8,518 nt of DNA from CAYSPS01 sp964432975 (lineage in GTDB: Bacteria > Babelota > Babeliae > Babelales > UBA12409), in contig CAYSPS010000030.1 of the NCBI GenBank assembly GCA_964432975.1, positions 1 through 8,518 of the forward strand, given 5' to 3'. Of this stretch, positions 1 to 5,887 are shown piece by piece. A program made the translations under genes and the position numbers. How positions within the stretch are numbered: position 1 is the stretch's first letter; each line of letters starts with the position of its first letter. The notes under the pieces were generated by a model. The model had not been told where the DNA came from. It made no database searches and saw nothing but the letters and a program-made list of their open reading frames with translations.

Positions 1-305
1 TTGCGCTATTTTGTGATCAATCTCTTCTTGCTCGTTAGATCGAGTTCGCGTTAATCATAACAAAAATATTCCCTAGCCGTTCGGTCCGAGTGCCCCGGCA
101 CTTCAATTAAACAAATAAAATCAAACGAACTATCTTTGAGAAGTGACGGGTGTATTGAGAACGTCGGGGAGCACTTCGATACGATTTCGAAGACGAAATC
201 ACTCAGTGAGAACGGAATAATATAAGTTGTTAATTACGATTGGATTATGCGAGTTCTATATAGAATATCAAAAAACAAGCATTTTATTGCCCTCAAAACC
301 CTAAA
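1..305. other. Non-coding leader block with small hairpins, no gene recognised
   Basis: No start-to-stop reading frame of useful length is seen on either strand. Two compact inverted repeats are present: AGTGC (89-93) pairs with GCACT (98-102) around a CCCG loop, and GATTTCG (183-189) pairs with CGAAATC (194-200) around an AAGA loop. TGAGAAC occurs at 155-161 and again at 207-213. I do not recognise a tRNA, rRNA, SRP, RNase P or tmRNA signature. It could be an untranslated RNA, the remains of an inactivated gene, or the interior of the mobile element whose end may lie at 308-380. Confidence 0.35.
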
Positions 306-307
306 AA

Positions 308-380
308 TGTGACATTATCAGGCGCTTATGCCATACTAATAACAGTAACTATCGACAAAAAAGCCTATTTTTATTATACT
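308..380 (-). mobile_element. Possible degenerate insertion-sequence end (left), inverted relative to the right edge
   Basis: TGACATTATCA (310-320) is the exact reverse complement of 8481-8491 in the repeat array at the right edge. It is followed by GGCGC (321-325), the complement of the spacer in that array. Next, 333-360 aligns without gaps to the reverse complement of 8443-8470 with 19 of 28 matches by hand count, at nearly the same distance (12 versus 10 bases). Shared order, orientation and spacing argue for homology, but the stretch is AT-rich and short. No transposase gene is visible. If it is an IS end, its outer boundary should lie near 365-385, just before ftsH. Confidence 0.3.
352..380 (+). 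promoter_or_regulatory. Predicted sigma70-type promoter for ftsH
   Basis: The -35 element TCGACA (352-357) matches the consensus TTGACA at five of six positions. The -10 element TATACT (375-380) matches TATAAT at five of six. The spacer is exactly 17 bases. Transcription would start near 387, leaving a leader of about 53 bases before the ATG at 440. The -35 lies inside the stretch that resembles an IS end, so the promoter may be borne by or formed at the element. Confidence 0.55.
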
Positions 381-424
381 AATAGAAAATAGCGGGTAAT
401 GATTTATTCGTTACTTGTATTCTT

Positions 425-433
425 GGAGTAGGA
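425..433 (+). promoter_or_regulatory. Ribosome binding site of ftsH
   Basis: GGAG (425-428) and AGGA (430-433) lie 11 and 6 bases before the ATG at 440. The second has the better spacing. Together they support the ATG at 440 as the start, which also gives a normal FtsH N-terminus: a short basic cytoplasmic tail and then the first membrane helix. Confidence 0.6.
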
Positions 434-439
434 TATTAT

Positions 440-2767
440 ATGAAACCAAATTTTTTAAAAAACAAAAAAAGCTTTTTTGGCAGCGGGCCCAAGGGTCTAG
501 TTATCTTTGTTACTATCTTTGTTGTCGGCATTGCGCTGCTTTCAAGCTTAACGGAAGTCTCACAAAACATTGTCCACTTGTCTACGACCGAATTTCTTGA
601 AAACGTCGAACAGGGCAAAATTTCTTCAGTCGTACTTTCAGGTCAAGACGTCTTTGGCAAGCTCAAAGAAGGTGATCAAAAATTCCAGGCGCGCATTCCC
701 CATGTGGATAGCCAATTTTTAGATAATTTGCGCAAACATGGCGTCAAGGGTGATGTTGCAAGCACCTCAAGTTCGTTTGGGTCACTTTCATACTTGCTTG
801 GTCTGCTCTTGCCGATCATCGCCGTCATACTCTTATTTGCGCTGTATCGCCTTTTTAAGGGTTCAAGNNNNNNNNNNTCACAAAGTTCTGGAGCCGGTGG
901 TATTTTTGGTTTTGTCAAAAGCCGCGCAAAACTCTCTTTGCCATCAATGGTCAAAGAACGTTTTTCAGATGTTGCAGGCGCTTATGAAGCTAAAGAAGAA
1001 TTACGCGATATTATCGATTTTTTGAAAAACCCAGAAAAATACCGTCGTATGGGTGCAAAAATCCCACGCGGTATTTTGCTTATCGGTGAACCTGGCAGCG
1101 GAAAAACACTTCTGGCGCGTGCGGTAGCTGGCGAAGCTGGTGTACCATTTTTTAGCATTACTGGGTCAGATTTTATTGAAGTTTTTGTTGGCGTTGGCGC
1201 AGCACGCGTACGTGATTTATTTGAACAAGCACGTAAAAATGCACCCTGCATTATTTTCATTGATGAAATAGATGCCATTGGTCGCCATCGCGGCAGTGGA
1301 TTGGGTGGCGGACATGATGAACGCGAACAAACACTCAACCAATTGCTCACGGAACTTGACGGCTTTGATGCTTCACCAGCACCCGTAGTCATCATGGCAG
1401 CGACAAATATCCCTGAAGTGCTTGATAAAGCACTGTTACGCCCGGGTAGATTTGACCGTCAGGTCGAAATCCCGTTGCCTGAACTCAAAGAACGTGAAGA
1501 CATCTTGCGCATTCACGCACGTAATAAAAAGTTTGCCGAAAATGCCGATCTACACCAAATTGCAACCGACACGGCTGGCTTCACCGGCGCAGACTTAGCG
1601 AATCTGATCAACATTGCTGCTATCGCCGCTTCAAAAGACAGTCGCTCTGTTATTGAACAAGATGATTTACTCAAAGCAATGAAAAAAGTACGTGACGCAA
1701 AAGAAACGACACAGCATGTTCCATCACTTTTACCAAAAGGCAGTGGCCAAGCTCGTCTGTTTATGCCTGCGCAAATTAAATTTAAGTTCTCTGACGTTGC
1801 AGGCCTACCAGAAGCTAAAGAGGAACTGGAAGATATTGTCACCTATTTGCGCGAACCTGAAAAATTCTTGCGTGCCGGCGCACGCGTCCCACATGGCATA
1901 CTGCTTACTGGTGATCCAGGCAATGGTAAAACGTTATTAGCAAAAGCAATTGCTGGTGAAGCAAAATGTCCATTTTTCAGCGCAAGCGGTTCGGAGTTTA
2001 TTGAACAATTTGTTGGCGTTGGTGCTGCACGCGTACGTGAATTATTTGCTAATGCGCGCAAACACGCACCATGCATCATATTTATTGATGAAATTGACTC
2101 ACTCGGCATGAAACGCCACACTGGTGATGGGGGCACATCTGAATATACGCAAACACTTAATCAACTGCTTACCGAAATGGATGGTTTTGAAACAAGCGAA
2201 CGCCCAATTATTGTCATCGGTGCAACCAATCGCCCTGATTTACTTGATTCTGCGCTCTTGCGTCCTGGACGCTTTGACCGCCAAGTACATGTGCCATACC
2301 CATCTATTGAAGTTCGCGAAGCAATTCTTAAAATACATGCACGCAACAAAAAGCTCGATGCAAGCGTAAGCCTGCAAAAAATTGCACGCGGAACACCGGG
2401 CTTTTCTGGCGCACAACTTGCAAACTTAGTAAATGAAGCTGCACTTCACGCGGTCAATCAAGGTCGCGATACAATAAATATGGCAGACTTTGAAGAAGCG
2501 CGCGACAAAGTTCTGTTGGGCAAACAACAAAAAACGATCAAACAAACAAAAGAAGATCTTGCCATGACGGCATATCATGAATCGGGTCACGCACTCGTGA
2601 ACGTGCTATTGCCTGAGCACACCGATCCACTTCACAAACTTACGATTTTGCCACGTGGTGGGGCTCTAGGAGTTACACATTCGCTGCCAGAACGCGACAA
2701 ATACACCATAACAAAAGATCAAATGGTTGCGCAAATTAAGCTTGCTTACAACCGGTGCAGCGAATGA
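440..2767 (+). CDS. ftsH: FtsH-type membrane AAA zinc protease with two AAA cassettes, N-terminal part of a frameshifted gene
   Basis: FtsH enzymes are inner-membrane ATP-dependent zinc proteases that degrade damaged membrane proteins and short-lived regulators. In order: a basic N-terminus, membrane helix about residues 20-40, a periplasmic FtsH_ext-like domain, a second helix about 115-138, and a Gly/Ser linker broken by the assembly gap. AAA cassette 1 has Walker A GEPGSGKT (216-223), Walker B IIFIDEID (271-278) and Arg fingers R334 and R337. AAA cassette 2 has GDPGNGKT (491-498), IIFIDEID (546-553), R608 and R611. Both keep the FVG pore loop. The zinc motif HESGH is at 713-717. Usual FtsH proteins have one AAA cassette and about 610-650 residues. 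After Tyr770 about 16 residues (the GGR-AEE segment) are missing and the frame shifts, so translation stops at 2767 before the third zinc ligand. As written, the peptidase would be inactive. The family assignment is certain. Whether the lesion is real is not. Confidence 0.93.
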   Translation: MKPNFLKNKKSFFGSGPKGLVIFVTIFVVGIALLSSLTEVSQNIVHLSTTEFLENVEQGKISSVVLSGQDVFGKLKEGDQKFQARIPHVDSQFLDNLRKHGVKGDVASTSSSFGSLSYLLGLLLPIIAVILLFALYRLFKGSXXXXSQSSGAGGIFGFVKSRAKLSLPSMVKERFSDVAGAYEAKEELRDIIDFLKNPEKYRRMGAKIPRGILLIGEPGSGKTLLARAVAGEAGVPFFSITGSDFIEVFVGVGAARVRDLFEQARKNAPCIIFIDEIDAIGRHRGSGLGGGHDEREQTLNQLLTELDGFDASPAPVVIMAATNIPEVLDKALLRPGRFDRQVEIPLPELKEREDILRIHARNKKFAENADLHQIATDTAGFTGADLANLINIAAIAASKDSRSVIEQDDLLKAMKKVRDAKETTQHVPSLLPKGSGQARLFMPAQIKFKFSDVAGLPEAKEELEDIVTYLREPEKFLRAGARVPHGILLTGDPGNGKTLLAKAIAGEAKCPFFSASGSEFIEQFVGVGAARVRELFANARKHAPCIIFIDEIDSLGMKRHTGDGGTSEYTQTLNQLLTEMDGFETSERPIIVIGATNRPDLLDSALLRPGRFDRQVHVPYPSIEVREAILKIHARNKKLDASVSLQKIARGTPGFSGAQLANLVNEAALHAVNQGRDTINMADFEEARDKVLLGKQQKTIKQTKEDLAMTAYHESGHALVNVLLPEHTDPLHKLTILPRGGALGVTHSLPERDKYTITKDQMVAQIKLAYNRCSE
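868..877. other. Assembly gap of ten Ns inside ftsH
   Basis: Ten unknown bases fall in the linker between the second membrane helix and the first AAA cassette. This linker is often rich in Gly and Ser in FtsH, and the visible flanks read KGS and SQSSGAGG. Ten is a common placeholder, so the true gap length may differ. With ten bases the reading frame stays open across the gap. Confidence 0.97.
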
Positions 2768-3149
2768 CTTTGCACGTGCAAGCGCTATCGCGCGCAAAAT
2801 GGTATGCACCTACGGCATGTCGGACTTGGGAACCGTCGTCTACGGTCAATCATATTATGATTTTCAACCATCAGAAAAAACACGTGCACAAATCGACGAA
2901 GAAGTACAAAAAATCTTGAATGCCGCATACGATGACACCAAAAAACTTTTGCAAAAAAATCGCAAACAACTTGATGTACTTGCCACAACATTACTTGAAA
3001 AAGAAACGTTGTATGCTCATGAAGTATATGAACTTCTTGGCATCACACCGCGCGAAGATCATCGTTTGACGGAAACACCAAAGGACCAGACACCAACTGA
3101 CACAACCTCAGAGCCGGAACCGGGTGAGCCACGCCTGAAGGATGCCTGA
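2727..3149 (+). CDS. ftsH: C-terminal part of the FtsH M41 peptidase domain, out of frame with the N-terminal part
   Basis: This frame continues the peptidase domain. Real homology starts at about 2748 with TTGAANDF; the residues before it and the TTG at 2727 are by-products of the frameshift. The Asp codon at 2766-2768 corresponds to the third zinc ligand of FtsH, downstream of HExxH. The helical C-terminal region follows (IDEEVQKIL, then LLEKETL), ending in an acidic, Pro/Thr-rich tail of about 30 residues, a typical disordered FtsH tail. It overlaps the N-terminal frame by 41 bases. No independent ribosome binding site supports separate translation. Joining the parts and restoring about 16 residues would give a protein of about 920 residues. 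The deletion must have a length of 3n+2, for example 44, 47 or 50 bases, to account for the frame change. Confidence 0.9.
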   Translation: MRKLSLLTTGAANDFARASAIARKMVCTYGMSDLGTVVYGQSYYDFQPSEKTRAQIDEEVQKILNAAYDDTKKLLQKNRKQLDVLATTLLEKETLYAHEVYELLGITPREDHRLTETPKDQTPTDTTSEPEPGEPRLKDA

Positions 3150-3158
3150 TCCTTTTTT
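3138..3158 (+). terminator. Small intrinsic terminator overlapping the ftsH stop codon
   Basis: AAGGAT (3138-3143) pairs with ATCCTT (3149-3154) around the loop GCCTG, followed by a run of T to 3158. The TGA stop (3147-3149) lies inside the hairpin. The stem is only six pairs, so efficiency may be modest. It sits in the 12-base gap between the convergent ends of ftsH and the C11 protease gene. The opposite strand has no T-run, so it is not bidirectional. Confidence 0.5.
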
Positions 3159-3161
3159 ACT

Positions 3162-4631
3162 TTAATTTGCTAAAAATCGCGCCAACATCTGCATCCACTT
3201 ATTTTGTTGCGCAAACGGCGCTTGTGGGTACGATGTATGCATGCGATTTTCTGGGAAGTAAATGGAAAGTCCAGTTGCCCCTGGCAAATTCTTGCCCACC
3301 ACATTAGCAAATATCACCTGCGGAAGCAAAGCCAGCACTTGTTGAACGCCAGCACGTACACCTGCCACAGCATCTTGATGCGCATTCACGCTAAACTGCC
3401 CAATAGTACTCAGTATATTTTGGCACACGTGCCCAAGATCAACATATGATGGTTCATCAAAATGCGTACACATGCGTTTTGACCGACACTGTGCAAGTGT
3501 GCGCTTGACGCTGTGATTAATCTGAAAATCTAAACATGTCGTCAGTTGCGCACCAACATCGTTTACCGCACGTTCTAATACAGGCAAAGCATCCAGGTTA
3601 ATTGCTGAAAGTGTATAATCGTGTGTAATACGAGAATAAACTTTTTGATATGAAGCAACGATATGGCTTGACAACTCTGCTGGTGTCAATGCACGTTCAG
3701 CAAATGGCGCAAGTATATGTTTATAATTCCAACCAGCGCCAAGTTCAACTTCTTGCGAACCAACCATGTAATGTGCGTATGGCTGCAATAATGTACCAAC
3801 CTCAAGCATCTGCATCATACATGCATCAAGTCCAATAATATCAAGTTTGCCACCACGCTTTTTACAAATTTCCTGAAGTGCATGCATAATTTTTTGATTC
3901 GAGAGATATGAGTGATATGTTTCATCAAAACAAATCGCGCGCAAGCCCTGATCAATACTATCAACAAATGCATCACTGCGATTAAGCTCAAGCATCATAT
4001 TGACAGGATTGAGACGGAAGTGCTCATTAATACACAATACGCGCGAGCGCAAAGGATCTAAGCAGCCCGTACCGTGATTCCAAAAGATGAGCGCAACATG
4101 TCGTGCGGGAAAGCGATCAATTGCATCACTGCAAAAATCAATAAGCGTTTGCGCACTGCCAGAATCAAGTTTTTGCCCAGCAGCAACTTGATCTTGATTT
4201 AATAAAAGTGCCTTATTTTGCTCAATTAAATAACGTTGCGTCTTTTTTTGCGCACCAGGCTCTTGTAGTTGAACTACAATTTTCACTTGCTCATTAGATC
4301 CAAGTGAAGCCATTTGTTTAATATTGCTCCAGGCAAAGTAATGTAAATTATTATCCGCAGCCATGTAAACTATAAAAAGCCATGGCACTTTTTGCTCAGC
4401 GCGCATGGAAGCCGGTGGTGTGGTACAATCCACAGCAACCTCACTTTGCTCAACACGCGTAGGAGCCAGTGGTGTGGCGCAATCAACAACAACTTCATCT
4501 TGCTCAACGCGCGTAAAGGCCAGTGGCGTGACATAATCCACAACCACCTCATCCGGCGCCCAGCCATCACCAAAAATTTTTGTCTGAAAAATGATAATCG
4601 TCACTAATACCCTGAGACACAACTTCCCCAT
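3162..4631 (-). CDS. Secreted C11 (clostripain-family) cysteine protease
   Basis: Peptidase family C11 enzymes are caspase-like cysteine proteases, usually specific for Arg or Lys and often self-activating. Here a probable signal peptide covers about residues 1-25: Lys3 and Arg7, then a hydrophobic core VLVTIIIF. Residues 27-80 are three copies of an 18-residue repeat. The C11 domain begins near WLFIVYMAADNNL (84-96). The catalytic His is His186 in FWNHGTG and the catalytic Cys is Cys271 in GLDACMMQ. The ICFDE segment (233-237) and GLSIYFPE near the C-terminus are family hallmarks. At 489 residues it looks complete. The ATG at 4631 is preceded by AAGGGGGG (4635-4642 on this strand). It lies 76 bp downstream of comEC on the same strand, so cotranscription is likely. 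The natural substrate is unknown; export suggests action in the periplasm or outside the cell. Confidence 0.88.
   Translation of the reverse strand: MGKLCLRVLVTIIIFQTKIFGDGWAPDEVVVDYVTPLAFTRVEQDEVVVDCATPLAPTRVEQSEVAVDCTTPPASMRAEQKVPWLFIVYMAADNNLHYFAWSNIKQMASLGSNEQVKIVVQLQEPGAQKKTQRYLIEQNKALLLNQDQVAAGQKLDSGSAQTLIDFCSDAIDRFPARHVALIFWNHGTGCLDPLRSRVLCINEHFRLNPVNMMLELNRSDAFVDSIDQGLRAICFDETYHSYLSNQKIMHALQEICKKRGGKLDIIGLDACMMQMLEVGTLLQPYAHYMVGSQEVELGAGWNYKHILAPFAERALTPAELSSHIVASYQKVYSRITHDYTLSAINLDALPVLERAVNDVGAQLTTCLDFQINHSVKRTLAQCRSKRMCTHFDEPSYVDLGHVCQNILSTIGQFSVNAHQDAVAGVRAGVQQVLALLPQVIFANVVGKNLPGATGLSIYFPENRMHTSYPQAPFAQQNKWMQMLARFLAN
4392..4553 (-). repeat. Three tandem 54-bp units within the C11 protease gene
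   Basis: Units lie at 4500-4553, 4446-4499 and 4392-4445, encoding residues 27-44, 45-62 and 63-80. The consensus is roughly D-E-V-V-V-D-C-x-T-P-L-A-x-T-R-V-E-Q. Units 1 and 2 match at about 43 of 54 bases by hand count, and the third is more diverged. The copies are divergent, so this is not an assembly stutter. The block sits between the signal peptide and the catalytic domain. Each copy carries an Arg, a plausible self-processing site for an Arg-specific protease, but that is inference. Confidence 0.9.
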
Positions 4632-4707
4632 ATGCCCCCCTTATATTGAGCTCTGCTTCAGGGTAAAAAAGATGATAAAAATTTTTCAATAATTTCTTGG
4701 AGCGCAG
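4632..4707 (-). other. Gap between comEC and the C11 protease gene
   Basis: The 76 bp between the comEC stop and the C11 protease ATG hold the AAGGGGGG ribosome binding site at 4635-4642 and an AT-rich stretch. I see no convincing terminator or promoter here, which fits cotranscription of the two genes. No remainder of the ComEC reading frame is visible in this gap. Confidence 0.5.
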
Positions 4708-5799
4708 TTAATCAACAAACAAAAATATAAGTGCGTACGTCAAGCCAAATGTAAGTTGAAAATCAAGACAGAGAAAAATATGAGGAACTGCGAATACACA
4801 GATAAGAAAAATCAAATTTAATAGTTGTATAGGTTGAACAGTCACGCGCATCAGATGACAAACCTGCATGCCCACAAGGGCCCAAACCGCTCGTACAAAT
4901 GGTATACTGCACCAAGTCAACGCGGCATAGGCGCACAACACAAAAATAAGTATCAATGAGCGTATGCGAAATGGTACTCGCAGCACACGCAAAAACCATG
5001 TAAACAAGAAAAAAATCAAAAGTAAGTGAATACCTGAACGCACAAGATAATAGGATAAGCCCCAGCGCTGAAAAAGACCGTGAATCATTTGATCATATAC
5101 CTTGCACCCAAGAAACATGGGTGCAAAAAGAGCATATGACGTTGGCGACAATGCGTCGCGCACCGCCTGTTGAAGCATATATTTTTTCTGATGCCACCAA
5201 CGCGCCAAAGAAAAAGACGGCCTATGAAGCAACTTAACTTTTTTTACAAGATAAGAAATCCCACTTAAGCCCTTGCTCATCAATCGTAAGCGCACGTCTT
5301 GTGCAGAAATAGTAACGCACTGAAGTTTTTTAATATACACCCGATCATCAACTTGACCACAAAAACGTGTTGGACGATATAAAAGCAAATAATCATGTGC
5401 TTTTTGCCAAGAGCTTGTTTTGTCACGACGCACATGTAGTACATGTAATGTGAGCTTACTGAGTCGATCATTTACTGGCACTTTGTCAGTGATAGTTGCA
5501 AGAACATCAGCTGGCGCTAACGCGTACCACGAGACTCTCTGCCCATATGCGTAATCGCGCGATTGGTAGCACACAAAACCAAAAAAACTTCCCGAAAGAA
5601 TAAACAAAAAAGACAGCCAAGAAAAAAATCGTATATAAACACATATGCAGAGCACCACCAAAAAACAAAAAACTACACATAAAAGCATTCCAACTGGCAA
5701 ATTTAAAAAGCTTGCAGTAAGCCCACTGATAAAACCAAAACTTAAAAACCCAATATTGTGCCCAAGAATGCTCACAAACACATGACGCCGTTCATACAA
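4708..5799 (-). CDS. comEC: ComEC/Rec2-type DNA-uptake channel protein, short form
   Basis: ComEC forms the inner-membrane channel through which single-stranded DNA enters during natural transformation. Three membrane helices lie at about residues 15-33, 37-58 and 61-78. A soluble N-terminal (DUF4131-like) region covers about 80-190, with the YRPTRFCGQVDD stretch where the family has its L-x-P-G-D motif. The competence domain follows: SGIH at 255-258 (family SGLH), FVRAVWALVG (family LRA segment) and FQLTF at 348-352 (family FQLSF). The protein ends 11 residues later, so the rest of the competence domain and the metallo-beta-lactamase domain of full-length ComEC (about 750 residues) are absent. 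The start is uncertain: TTG at 5799 follows AAAGAG at only two bases, and GTG codons at 5781 and 5775 are alternatives; the ATG at 5795 is out of frame. Function as a channel is doubtful if this length is real. Confidence 0.82.
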   Translation of the reverse strand: MYERRHVFVSILGHNIGFLSFGFISGLTASFLNLPVGMLLCVVFCFLVVLCICVYIRFFSWLSFLFILSGSFFGFVCYQSRDYAYGQRVSWYALAPADVLATITDKVPVNDRLSKLTLHVLHVRRDKTSSWQKAHDYLLLYRPTRFCGQVDDRVYIKKLQCVTISAQDVRLRLMSKGLSGISYLVKKVKLLHRPSFSLARWWHQKKYMLQQAVRDALSPTSYALFAPMFLGCKVYDQMIHGLFQRWGLSYYLVRSGIHLLLIFFLFTWFLRVLRVPFRIRSLILIFVLCAYAALTWCSIPFVRAVWALVGMQVCHLMRVTVQPIQLLNLIFLICVFAVPHIFLCLDFQLTFGLTYALIFLFVD

Positions 5800-5887
5800 A
5801 ACTCTTTATAGAAAACAAGAACCACCCTATAGTTATGTATTACATAATATCGCATGGCACAGTTTTTTCTAGAATCGATAGGAGCTC
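5800..5887. promoter_or_regulatory. Divergent intergenic region between comEC and the M16 protease gene
   Basis: These 88 bp separate two divergently transcribed genes and should hold both promoters. AT-rich -10-like hexamers occur, such as CATAAT at 5843-5848 for the plus strand, but I could not pair any with a convincing -35. A possible ribosome binding site for comEC, AAAGAG, reads on the minus strand at 5802-5807. For the M16 gene, AGGAG at 5880-5884 lies three bases before the ATG at 5888, an unusually tight but usable spacing. Confidence 0.45.

Noticed and set aside
140..200. Faint resemblance of the reverse strand to the 3' part of small-subunit rRNA (an ACACCCGTCAC-like string)
   Set aside because: Only about ten bases match and the surrounding conserved rRNA positions do not, so it is not supported as rRNA.
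51..236. A minus-strand frame of about 60 codons without stops
   Set aside because: It has no ATG, no ribosome binding site and no recognisable protein motif. A stop-free run of this length is expected by chance here.
1843..2136. Antisense open frames within ftsH and other genes
   Set aside because: They are shadows of strongly conserved coding sequence on the other strand, with no initiation signals or known domains.
2741..2767. Programmed ribosomal frameshift joining the two FtsH frames
   Set aside because: A conserved segment of about 16 residues is also missing at the junction, which a frameshift alone cannot explain. No slippery heptamer plus structure is evident.
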